A DNA stretch of 64,000 nucleotides from NCBI RefSeq assembly GCF_029962835.1, contig NC_080577.1, forward strand, positions 7,602,501 to 7,666,500, in the 5' to 3' direction. A model generated the notes under the pieces. The model saw nothing but the letters and a program-made list of their open reading frames with translations. It searched no databases and was not told the origin of the DNA. Positions 33,401 to 39,779 of the stretch are shown here, one piece after another (position 1 is the first letter of the stretch; every line of letters starts with the position of its first letter). The translations under genes and the position numbers were made by a program. Source of the stretch: Magnolia sinica. Taxonomy: Eukaryota > Streptophyta > Magnoliopsida > Magnoliales > Magnoliaceae.

Positions 33401-34197
33401 TAAAGTAGTGGCCCTGATAAAGTGGAATGGCAGAACAGGATTCATATAGACAACCCCAATTAATTGGGTTAAGGCTTAGATGATTGTGTAGATGTTACTA
33501 TCCCAAAGGTTCAAAGAGCCTCTGCCTAACTCAACAAGTTCCATCAGTCCTAGGGCTTTTGGCGTATTGATGTCATGTGCTCGAGTAACAAAAGGGGTGA
33601 ACTGTGGAGAAGGCAACCTGCACCAAAGTGAAAGCCGCCATAGCACGGAAAAGGCTACCTGAGCAACCAGAGTGCAGCCGCCATTGCCTGGAAAGGGTCC
33701 CAAAGGTTTAAAAAGCCTAACTTAACGCGCTCCATCAGTCCAAGGGCCTTTGGCGTATTGGTTAGGTTCTTAACAATAGATATGTTTATAAATAAATAAA
33801 TATGTGCGTGTAAGATGTGAACTGATTGGATGGTAGAGATGGTTATACGCCGAGTTTTAGTGGAAAAACTTCGGAATATAACGTTTTTGTTATTGTTATC
33901 GATTGACTGCAAGATTTAATGAATTGCGCATTCGATGCAGAGAGAGTACATGTAGAGAGAGAGAGAGAGTACATGTAGTCTGCATCAGATTCTACATCAG
34001 CTTCGTGAAGACCGACGAGGACGAGGAGGCCGGGGCCGATCTCCGATATCGTGTGCCCATCAACCTGCAATTGCTATCATGCGCCATTCAATAATCTATT
34101 TACCCTTTTAAATTAAAGAGAAAGAGGGTTTACGGTGGGAGAAGAGAGGATTGACCTCAACGCTTGCAGAGAGGACTCGCTGAACTACAGCCCTCAT
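16344..34197 (-). CDS. DTD: D-aminoacyl-tRNA deacylase (DTD), 7 exons, 155 aa
   Basis: It hydrolyses D-amino acids from mischarged tRNAs (and Gly from tRNA-Ala), guarding translation; the enzyme is a cytosolic or organellar homodimer. Exons on the minus strand are 34197-34156, 34064-33973, 21508-21442, 20535-20505, 20366-20226, 16526-16501 and 16412-16344. They total 468 nt including the stop, with every junction GT-AG and in frame. The protein opens MRAVVQRVLSASVE, carries CRKVLNMRLFPNEKSGKAWD, the catalytic SQFTL motif (residues 79-83), GILKGNKPDFHVAMPPQKAK, DGVFGAMMK and the NDGPVT loop (138-143) with the Gly-cisPro pair. Its length is close to bacterial (about 145 aa) and plant forms. Exon 4 is 31 nt and exon 6 is 26 nt. 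Intron 2 (12,464 nt) contains a whole hAT transposon. The family assignment is near certain; the small exons need RNA support. Confidence 0.93.
16683..16870. repeat. 96-bp tandem duplication in DTD intron 5
   Basis: Units start 'gatttgattgatgtgtag' at 16683 and 'gatttgattgatgtgtgg' at 16779. They share 'ccagaagaccaatcaggtga' and 'gttcctagtggcctg' almost without change, so the duplication looks young. It lies 150-350 bp upstream (in gene sense) of the 26-nt exon 6. Confidence 0.85.
17769..17823 (-). pseudogene. Organelle-type tRNA-Met(CAU) fragment in DTD intron 5
   Basis: Read on the minus strand from 17823, the sequence runs ACGTACTTAACCCAGTGGTT, then AGAGTACTGCTTTCATATGG and CGAGAGTCATT. 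From memory this matches the first about 50 nt of chloroplast trnM-CAU (and its plant mitochondrial derivative) with a handful of changes, including the CTTTCATA anticodon loop. The match stops in the T arm and the acceptor 3' half is absent, so it is a dead fragment of transferred organelle DNA. Whether the donor was plastid or mitochondrion cannot be told. Confidence 0.6.
18209..19348. mobile_element. PIF/Harbinger-type non-autonomous element (1.14 kb)
   Basis: The termini are near-perfect inverted repeats: GGGCCTGTTTGGATTCATGG on the left is mirrored by CCATGAATCCAAACAGGCCC on the right. Inverted similarity continues inward for over 100 bp ('ggaaaggaaatattgtttc' against 'gaaaaacaatgtttcc'). 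The flanking trinucleotides are TAG (18206) and TAA (19349), near the TTA/TAA duplication of PIF/Harbinger elements. No transposase is inside. The core holds 'gcacatgtgg.gcacaagaga'-type degenerate repeats (about 18560-18810) and a second foldback at 18837-19052. It sits in DTD intron 5. Confidence 0.8.
18837..19052. repeat. Foldback sequence nested in the Harbinger-type MITE
   Basis: Inverted arms: GGTGACCCTGCCACCATAGA at 18837 faces 'gtggtggcaggatcacc' ending at 19052. Inner arms 'gggatttgattg' and 'caatcaaatccca' also pair. About 216 bp in all. No clear target duplication was found, so it may be a nested MITE or an internal rearrangement. Confidence 0.55.
19440..20095 (+). mobile_element. 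RTE-type LINE 3' fragment
   Basis: The plus-strand translation in pieces gives HFEYLGSRVE, MKLKEKLYRIARRPAVL, VEMRMLR and LKEQGEKPKKPWVEC, then ends 'gaccccaattagttggaata' with a GATGAT tail. These are the C-terminal reverse-transcriptase-linked and 3'-end signatures of plant RTE LINEs as I recall them. It is 5'-truncated, with several stops and shifts. It lies antisense within DTD intron 5. Confidence 0.65.
20900..21250 (+). mobile_element. RTE-type LINE 3' fragment, second copy
   Basis: The plus-strand pieces NEVIGECLRVAPVGHKMMEK and RERPKRTWIKMVRRDI match the region just before the RTE 3' end (compare 'caagggaacttaggagtagc' at 19785). The copy is decayed and 5'-truncated. It lies in DTD intron 3, antisense to the gene. 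Confidence 0.5.
21361..21402. repeat. (TA)n microsatellite in DTD intron 3
   Basis: An uninterrupted run of alternating A and T of about 40 bp, starting 40 nt into intron 3, just downstream (in gene sense) of the exon 3 donor. Confidence 0.95.
21561..22411. other. DTD intron 2 sequence, nothing recognised
   Basis: The 3' part of the 12.5 kb intron 2 (gene sense). I see no exon, RNA gene or clear transposon core here. Small open frames of 60-100 codons have no motif. Confidence 0.5.
22412..22950 (+). mobile_element. L1-type LINE 3' end (RNase H domain) fragment
   Basis: Plus-strand translation: GDPGPVGVGGIVWDYNGDI, NFVEAGALLQATKVVVRYGF, then in a shifted frame ISFSQVKREANAEANFLAKS. These are the blocks of the RNase H domain (RVT_3) at the C-terminus of plant L1 LINEs: a Gly-rich first strand, an acidic helix E.GALL, and the ANxxADxLA-like end. 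It is followed by 'tttcttttttcctaataaag', the usual 3' tail of such elements. It is 5'-truncated, with a one-frame shift near 22690. Inserted in DTD intron 2 in antisense orientation. Confidence 0.75.
23800..24739. repeat. Diverged tandem duplication (about 460 bp) carrying the hAT target site
   Basis: The block 23810-24265 and the block 24270-24739 run in parallel: 'ctgcaactccacctt' / 'ctgcgactccacct', 'gacgacttcatgtggatga' / 'gacgacttcatgtgtatga', 'aaggtgcatacatgc' / 'atggtgcacatatgc', 'cattccaacactca' in both. The second unit is cut at GCCACACC by the hAT element and resumes at 32411. The first unit keeps 'ggccacaccacatgaattt' whole at 24213-24231. Confidence 0.8.
24297..24333. repeat. (CTT)n microsatellite
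   Basis: A pure-pyrimidine CTT repeat of about 37 bp with one CT interruption, at the start of the second unit of the tandem duplication. On the DTD sense strand it reads (GAA)n. Confidence 0.95.
25106..28578 (-). CDS. hAT transposase (BED finger, DUF659, hAT dimerisation), 4 exons
   Basis: It catalyses cut-and-paste transposition in the nucleus. Exons: 28578-26923, 26836-26712, 26630-26555 and 26475-25106, all with GT-AG junctions. The start MSSGSGKGARDIGW (28578) is preferred over an upstream ATG at 28608. A BED-type zinc finger follows (CNYCGQVIRSGGVSRLKEHL). A DUF659/RNase H-like core carries TIMCDGWTGPT, QVVTDNGSAFVKAG, WTPCAAHCIDLMLEEIG and RFATNFIALDSL. Next come WTRTLQHPLHQA and AYYLNPKFHYK, and the C-terminal dimerisation block SSSPCERNWSTWSLIHTKK-like, ending NRLAYEKLQKLVYCHYN. 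A long acidic, Gly-rich, then Tyr/Gln-rich tail of about 300 residues is unusual. One fault: exon 1 changes frame near 27010 (MRIMRE then stop, while ERMNNDCNP continues in the next frame). This could be a single-base indel or a sequencing error. DTD shares the strand. Confidence 0.9.
28579..29522. other. 5' flank of the hAT transposase gene; degraded repeat pieces
   Basis: No exon is recognised. Fragments such as 'gggcccaccttgatgtattt' (28711) and 'ggcccaccattatgtatttt' (29231) are pieces of the palindromic repeat family, without pairable ends. The transposase promoter and 5' UTR should lie here or further right. Confidence 0.5.
29523..30060. mobile_element. Palindromic MITE, 'GGAAACGGATTGGCTACTCC' family, copy 1
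   Basis: Starts 'ggaacagattggctactccc' and ends 'gggagtagccaatccgttcc'; 538 bp. The two halves are imperfect inverted copies for most of their length ('gggcccaccatgatgtatg' against 'catacatcatgttggggccc'). Flanks are not a clear direct repeat. It is nested in the hAT element's 5' region. Eight copies of this family occur in the window, most in the 48-64 kb part. Confidence 0.75.
30115..30770. repeat. Related palindromic repeat, more diverged
   Basis: The left arm 'gtggggcccaccttcattca' with 'cccgttcgtcc' and the right arm 'gatggacggagaggatttct' with 'cacagtgggccccacc' pair imperfectly. The middle is partly duplicated ('ttcaacggt' three times). It belongs to the same broad family but has different ends. 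Nested in the hAT element. Confidence 0.5.
30811..31280. mobile_element. Palindromic MITE of the GGAAACGG family, copy 2 (ends worn)
   Basis: Left end 'ggaaagggattaggctactc'. The body is collinear with the other copies through 'gggccccaccatgaggtatg', 'ggaaacagtgttgaatgaac' and 'aaataaacagtacagtgggc'. The right arm stops at 'gtggggcccacatagcacc', without the 'ggagtagcc' end. Nested in the hAT element. Confidence 0.65.
31365..31795. repeat. Related palindromic repeat in the hAT 5' region
   Basis: Arms 'gtggggtccaccatgattta' and 'gatgcattctcggtgggccc' face each other, with 'aggaaacagtataaattgaa' and 'ggtggaagtcattattcaaa' inside. No clear ends or target duplication. Confidence 0.45.
31850..32152 (+). 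other. Possible captured 5' exon (leader plus short coding start) inside the hAT element
   Basis: On the plus strand, a pyrimidine-rich stretch typical of plant 5' UTRs ('ccctctccccttcc', 'ctctctccctaatccc') follows a TATA-like 'gataaaaa' at about 31866. It leads to an ATG in good context (GGAAATGTCG, 32089). The frame reads MSICTQEQLNSRLPPNPGEK and reaches a consensus splice donor, AACAG/GTATTT, at 32152/32153. This looks like the first exon of a host gene on the strand opposite to the transposase. I do not recognise the protein. It could equally be an outward leader of the hAT itself or a chance resemblance. Confidence 0.3.
33008..33488 (+). mobile_element. RTE-type LINE 3' fragment, third copy
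   Basis: The plus-strand pieces LKGKLYRIAIRTDMLYGTES, VAEMRMLRWMGDKTRKNRI, RLRWFGHVQCRPKAT and LIQVEGSKRTR, plus the 3' 'caaccccaattaattgggtt', match the terminal region of plant RTE elements. It is better preserved than the copies at 19440 and 20900, with a small shift near 33110. It lies in DTD intron 2, antisense, about 480 bp from exon 2. Confidence 0.75.
33502..33759. repeat. Spaced direct repeat (about 65 bp, 195 bp apart)
   Basis: 'cccaaaggttcaaagagcc' with 'ccatcagtcctagggctttt' and 'ggcgtattg' (33502-33570) recurs as 'cccaaaggtttaaaaagcc' with 'ccatcagtccaagggccttt' and 'ggcgtattg' (33697-33759). It lies between the RTE fragment and DTD exon 2. Confidence 0.75.
33946..33992 (-). repeat. 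23-bp duplication that copies the DTD exon 2 splice donor
   Basis: In gene sense, CTACATGTACTCTCTCT occurs twice, 23 nt apart. The first CTACAT/GTACTC is the exon 2 donor (exon ends at 33973). The second would be at 33949. Use of the second would add 23 nt and shift the frame. The CT-rich spacer suggests replication slippage. Confidence 0.8.
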
Positions 34198-34708
34198 TTG
34201 CTTCACCAAGTGCGTAAGATAGCAGACACCGCTAATGTGATGGTCTGTGCACCGGCTGCTCGCTGCGTGATGAGCATTTCTTCGTCCTCCTACGGAGTGC
34301 GGATGCTTGAGACGGACGCGGATTGCCTGTGCCTCCAGCCACATGAAGTTCCTGTAGTCGAAAGTTTTGTGGGGCCCACGGAGATGTCCGTGATAAATCA
34401 CCTCCGTCCATCAGCTTCGTGAGTTCACAATAGTACACGAGTCTAAAAATCAGGAAGATCCAAAATTCATGTGGCCATACCACAAGAAACAACGGGGATT
34501 GAAGGCCCACCATTGGAAATTTTGTGGGGGCCACAGAAGTTTTGTATCATGATGATATCTTTGTGGTAATAACCCTATGAACGGTTTGGATGGCATATAA
34601 AAATACTGCCAGCTCCAGGAATGTTTCAACGGTGAAAATTTCGGTTCCCAATTTTTCATTTTCTGTGGCCCACATAAGTGTGGGATCTGCCTTATTTTTA
34701 GATTTTCT
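34198..34708. other. DTD upstream region with a partial palindromic repeat
   Basis: The presumed 5' UTR and promoter of DTD. From 34366 rightward the sequence becomes repeat-like ('gtggggcccacggagatgtc', 'tttgtgggggccacagaagt'). This means that less than 200 bp upstream of the start codon is free of repeat sequence. No clear TATA box is visible. Confidence 0.5.
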
Positions 34709-34802
34709 TTGTACTGTGGTCTTGCAAAATTGATGGACGGAATGGATTTGCCCATTCCTTGTACTGTGGTCTTGCAAAATTGATGGACGGAATGGATTTG
34801 CC
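34709..34802. repeat. 50-bp tandem duplication, essentially identical
   Basis: The 44-nt core starting 'ttgtactgtggtcttgcaaa' at 34709 and again at 34759 is repeated without a mismatch, separated by 'cattcc'. It is a recent duplication about 510 bp upstream of the DTD start codon. Confidence 0.95.
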
Positions 34803-35164
34803 ACAGGAATCTGTGTGTCCCACGCATCTTCCTATTACATGAACTTAAACGTGCACACAACTTCCTATTACATGAACTTCCAGTTCGGAGTCAAAGCCGG
34901 GCATCGAGTTGGGTCGGACCGAGTTAAGGCTTACTCAGACTCAATCTGGTTTTGAAATGGGCCTGACCCAAACTCAATCCGACTTAATACCGAGTCTAGC
35001 ATGCCTAACTCGATCCGACTGTAGTATTGCCTGGACTGATCTAGACCGAGTTTGATCCCGTCAGAAGTACCGAGTCGGATCGAGTTGGCACCGAGTTTGA
35101 TTGAGAGATGAGAGAGGGAGACACTAAGAGAGTGGAGAGGAGAGAGGAGGAGGACGACGAGAAG

Positions 35165-35292
35165 GGTCCTTAGTCATGCTCTCGTGGTAGACTCTCAAGA
35201 GTTTCAACGCCCAGACGAGGGTTCAAGTACCCATAGGTGGTGAAATTCCACTACGGCGTGAGTGTGTGTGTGCGCGTGTGTGGGGAAAAAAA
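35165..35292 (+). mobile_element. tRNA-derived SINE
   Basis: A head with A-box-like 'tagtcatgctctcgtggtag' and a B box GGTTCAAGTACC, then 'ggtggtgaaattccactac' and a 'gtgagtgtgtgtg' run ending in a short A tract. It is the same family as the copy at 46879-47023. Pol III-type non-autonomous retroposon, lying inside a non-autonomous hAT element. Confidence 0.75.
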
Positions 35293-35411
35293 TGGAGGTG
35301 GCGGTGGGTGGTTATCAGGTTTGAAAGATGAAGAAAATGAAGGAGAGAGGGAGAGAGAGAGCTTGGGATCGAGTCGAGGTAAGGTGCGGCGGATAAGGTA
35401 ATTTCTTAAAC

Positions 35412-35416
<5 letters not shown>

Positions 35417-35489
<73 letters not shown>
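35417..35489. repeat. (AT)n microsatellite, 73 bp
   Basis: An uninterrupted alternating AT run inside the 34892-35719 hAT element. Confidence 0.97.
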
Positions 35490-35491
<2 letters not shown>

Positions 35492-35727
35492 AAACTCGAG
35501 TCGAGTCAAGTTTCAAATCGAGGCAAGTCTAGTCGAATTGAGTTTCAGGTCAAGTCAGGTCAAGTTACTAGGTAACTCAAGGTCAACTCAGTTTGAGTTC
35601 GGATCACGTGAAGCCTATTCGGTTTAAAAAGACTCACTCATTCAGTTCGAGTCGAGTCGGATTTGAACGAGTCCAACGAGTCGAGTTAGTCGGATTGAGT
35701 CATCCCATGCCCACCTCTATTCGGAGC

Positions 35728-36699
35728 ACAGGCAATCCGCACTTGTGAGCAAAGCAACGAGGGCATTGGAAATATGTTAGTCATTCATGAGATGGGCCGT
35801 TTAAAAGAAAAGATCTCAAGTCCAACTGGTTGGACCACAATATAAGGTCCACGAGCTGATAACTTCAAACCTGTTAAATACATGTGAAATCCAACCCTTC
35901 CAATAGGTTGGCCTCACCATGAGGATCACCAAATTCAAAAAACAGCCTTGTCCACCGATCCGTTGGGCCACACCATAAAAACTTAGTATCCAATGATAAG
36001 AGTGTGGCCCACTGGAGTAGTGGATAGGGATGAATTTTTAACTTGGTGTTCCTCGAAGTGAGGCCAACCTATTAGTCGGGTTGGATGTTTATGTTTGGGG
36101 TAAGATGTTGCAATCCAAACAAATTTCAGAGGCATGATTCATCCAAAGTGACATGCAAGAAAACCATGGTTTGGATTGCCCAACCATGCCAGAATGGAAC
36201 CCCGATCATACTCTACAAAGCCTCGAGTTTTTTGTATCTCTGTGATCCTCCTCGTGGCATGGTTGAGTAGCTGATAAGGAGCAGTGGGAGGAAGAACAAA
36301 TCACCAGCAGCAAAGGATGAGAATCTTCGAACGGGGCACCCGAGCTTTGTCGGACCCATCAGTTTGTGAGCGTGACATCCACTCCATTTTACCAGCGATG
36401 CTTCTCTGTATAACCTCAAATTTCCGGCCGAACTAGAACTCAAGTGGGACACATCATATGGCACAACGTAAAATCACACATACAACCGCACCTCATAGTT
36501 CACACGTTAATTTGGCCTCTTGCATCTAGATTGGGCTGATTTTTAGTTCTTGCTTGGTATGGTGAAGTCCACCTAGTGAACAAGTTGGACAGAATGTACA
36601 CACAATGGTGGGCCCAAAGCACAAACTTATTTTTTATGTTGCTGCTAAAGTAAATAAGGAACTTGTGGGTTGTTGTTACTTCACCTTATGGTAAGATGT
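35728..36699. other. Intergenic, no gene seen
   Basis: It includes half of a repeat starting 'tctcaagtccaactggttgg' (35814), related to the foldback element at 54752. Later text ('gggtaagatgttgcaatcc') is unassigned. No exon-like frame. Confidence 0.5.
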
Positions 36700-37550
36700 C
36701 TTCAATCTTTATATGGAATAGGGTTTAATCGGTCAATTTTTATTTTTATTGTTATTTGAAATGAGAGCGATATGTAAAACGAGTCAACTCTAAAACCAGC
36801 ACGGACCTTATGGGTCAAACAACTCACAAGATACCTACTAGCAAAGAAAGGCCGACCACGAAGTAGGTCGGTATAGTCATAGGTCCACATGACTATTGGC
36901 TGATCTATTGAGTAGGCCGGCGCAACTATAGGTCATCTATAAGTCGGCACGACCATAAGTCAGCTATAGGTCAGCCATAACTCAACACAGTCTCTGATAA
37001 AGTCGACAGTCAGTATCAACCTCAAGTGAATGCTGATCTATTGAGACCTTGAGTGAATGCTGATCTATCGAGACCTCAGGTGAATGCTGATCTTCGAACC
37101 GCTCCATATTACCTATGTCTAAGGCATCATCCGCCTTCGCTAACCAACCTTGTCTCAAGCAACCGACCCAAAATCTATCCCAAGATCTTCAGGAGATAAG
37201 ATCGGATTCCGAGGATCTCGAACGCCCGTAATCTCGAATAGATCTCCGGCTTACAGGAAGATTTTCGACGTATCCGGGCTCCTAAATGGAGAACTCTTCA
37301 TACGGTGTGATCTTCCCGCTTATATAAATAGGAAAGCCCATAGACAATGAAAGGTACGCACACTCAATCATATATACAACTAGTGACTCTTTTCCAAAAA
37401 GAACATCTCATACAAAGACTTAAGTTCCTAACTTAGGCATTAGAGGGTCTCATGTACTAGCCAAGGTCTCATTTGTCTCTTTCTTACCTGTGTGCAGGTT
37501 CTTGAGGGTCTATTAAGGGGGGTCTAGAGAAAAATTGCATCAACGCAATC
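36700..37550 (+). mobile_element. LTR remnant, probably Ty3/Gypsy
   Basis: A stretch with several short imperfect repeats ('gtcggcacgaccataagtca', 'gtgaatgctgatct' three times), a TATA-like GCTTATATAAATAGG at about 37319 and a terminal part 'cttaggcattagagggtctc' ... 'gtgtgcaggttcttgagg' ... 'gaaaaattgcatcaac'. That order is typical of the promoter-to-U5 part of Gypsy LTRs. No internal genes follow and no paired LTR was found. Broken; boundaries approximate. Confidence 0.5.
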
Positions 37551-37860
37551 AATCAATTGAACTTCGAATTATATAGATTGGTCTTTGGATAGTTTTAGAT
37601 AATCTCGATTGATCAAATTATTAAATCAATTAATTAATAAAATTCAAAAATATTTGAAAACTCCATGAACACTTTTGAGTATGTTCGATCGAACATGTGA
37701 TGCTCAATCGATATTCGGTTAGTGTCGATTGATCAATGTTAAGATTGATAACGCGCGCGCAGTTTTTCATAATTGCGTACTATATTCCATGTTAAAATTA
37801 GAAAAGAAAATATTTATTTATATAAAATATACTACTAAGGGCTTATGCCTCTTTTAAACA

Positions 37861-38140
37861 GGAAATGGATTGGCTACTCCCCTTGACACCAACCCCCGAT
37901 GGCTGGTGGTGGTCGGTGATCTGTGGGCCCCACCATGATGTATGTATTCCATCCATTCAGTTCATCCAATTTTAAAGATCATTTTATGGCTTGATCTCAA
38001 AAATGAGAGGGATATAAATCTTAGGTGGGCCACACCACAGGAAAACAACAGTGATTGGATATCCACCATTAAAATCCTCCTAAGGCCCACTACTGTTTAT
38101 TTAACATCCACTACTGTTTATTTGACATCCAATCTGTCTG
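37861..38140. mobile_element. Truncated copy of the GGAAACGG-family MITE
   Basis: Begins 'ggaaatggattggctactcc', follows the family through 'gggccccaccatgatgtatg', 'ggtgggccacaccacaggaa' and 'ctactgtttatttgacatcc', then breaks off at 'ccaatctgtctgatacc'. A 19-bp internal piece is duplicated at the break. Confidence 0.75.
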
Positions 38141-38440
38141 ATACCACTTTGGAAATACAGGAAAACTCATCTTCTCCTCCAATTCTCTCTGCTAATGTCT
38201 AGCAAACAGATTTCGGTCAATCCACTTCGGTCGGTCTGGTCACATGGCGAGAGTCTAGATACACTTTACGGGTTGTTGAATCAATCCTGGGGGCATGTTG
38301 CTAAAGAACCAGCGCTCCTAAAACTCCCTGGCTAAACTTGTCTCATTCTTGGCAATTTTCCTACGAGATTTTCAAAATAATTTTTAATAATAACTTAGGA
38401 CAATCAATTAAATAAAATAATTTTTAACAATGTTCACCAA

Positions 38441-38511
38441 GCCGTTGTTGTATAGTTGGTTATAATACCTGGCTTTCACCGAAACGGCCCGATTACAAAT
38501 CCCGGCAATAG
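38441..38511 (+). pseudogene. Decayed tRNA-Glu copy
   Basis: 'gccgttgttgtatagttggt' ... 'ggctttcaccgaaa' ... 'aatcccggcaatag' follows tRNA-Glu order, and the TTC anticodon is still visible. The acceptor stem no longer pairs well and the B box reads 'gattacaaatcc'. It sits 148 bp before the next copy, with similar AT-rich upstream sequence, so the two form a tandem duplication. Confidence 0.7.
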
Positions 38512-38588
38512 AAACTTTTTTTGTTTTTTATATGGAAACCGTTTTTAAATATTAAATAAATAAATTATTTTTTAGCAATATTCATAAT

Positions 38589-38654
38589 TCCGTTGTAGTC
38601 TAGTTGGTTAGGATATTCGGCTGAACGACCCGGGTTCGAGTCCCGGCAACGGAA
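38589..38654 (+). pseudogene. tRNA-Glu copy lacking the anticodon
   Basis: 'tccgttgtagtctagttggt' and 'gacccgggttcgagtcccgg' 'caacgga' match the gene at 13838 and even keep the better T stem (CCGGG/CCCGG). The anticodon region reads 'ttcggctgaacgac', lacking 7-8 nt that include TTC. It cannot decode. T-rich sequence and the foldback MULE follow 95 bp later. Confidence 0.8.
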
Positions 38655-39779
38655 ATTTTTTGTTTTTATACAGTCGACGGGTTTCTTTTACATGGACGGC
38701 TGAGATTCGTTTTTTTGTTTTTTTGGTGGACGGCTGGGATTCGTTTTTGAGAAATTTATGACTGTACGACCCATTTATGGCCCATTTACCCGAAGAAGCC
38801 CACCTCATTTTACCTTACCAGTATAAGCCCCAGCTGTACGGACGACTTGCCAAAGGTCGAAAGTGCTCCTGCTTTTTACTTCAAGCGGATCGGCTGGTGC
38901 TCGAAGACGAGCGCTGACGCTCCTCGACCTCCGAGTTGTACGAATGGTTCAAAAGAAATCAAAGTTACATGGCCCCACGGTTATGTATTTGTTATATCCA
39001 CAGCGTTCATCCATATTTCGAGATCATTTCGGTGCATTATCAATGACAAAAATCATATCCAAAGATCAACTGGACCACACCACAGAGAGCAGCAGAAAAT
39101 TGATTTTCACCGTTGAAACTTTTGTAGGGCCCACCATAACATTTATTTTCCATCCAAACTATTCATAAGGTCACAAAGACCGGGATGAAGTGGGAAAAAA
39201 AAATTCATAATGATCCAAAACTTCTGTAACCCTGAAAGGGTTTCAACGGTAGACGTTTACTATGGAATGGTAATCTCGTTTGCCACGGGCAGATCTATGG
39301 CTACGGTTATAATCCGTACCTATGCATACCCAATCCGTAGCCATAAAGGTCTATCCGGGGTGGGCTAACCGAACTAGTGGCCCCCGTGCCAGTTGCTGGC
39401 CTGTCCGGCGAGGCTATGCTAATCTGACGGCCCCTATGGCTACGGATTATAACCGTAGCTACAAACGGACCACAATCACAACAATATGTGCACTTTTTTT
39501 TTCTTTTTTTTCTTTTTTTTTTTACATGGAGAACTTTATTCTACCTACAATTTTCTCTAAGACATATTTATATAAATATATATAAGCATATAAAAAAATT
39601 TCTCTCTTTTTTTAAAAAAAATTTCTTTCTTTATTCATTTAACAAGAATATCTTCTAACTAAAATTAGTTACTTGATATACCCTATATGATTTTGGGTAG
39701 GAGAAGCTACTTTAACCAACTAACCTGGTTATTTTCCAAGATTCCATCTGGTTGATGGTCGAAAATCTATTTCATTCAC

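Larger units (their letters stand above)
34892..35719. mobile_element. Non-autonomous hAT element (828 bp)
   Basis: The left end is CAAAGCCGGGCAT. The reverse complement of the right end is TAGAGGTGGGCAT. Both fit the hAT terminal pattern (pyrimidine-A-purine-A-G). Target repeats TTCGGAGT (34884-34891) and TTCGGAGC (35720-35727) match at 7 of 8. The subterminal regions are dense in 'gagtcggatcgag'-type motifs, as in the longer element at 56760. Nested inside are a SINE (35165-35292) and an (AT)n run. There is no transposase. Confidence 0.8.
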
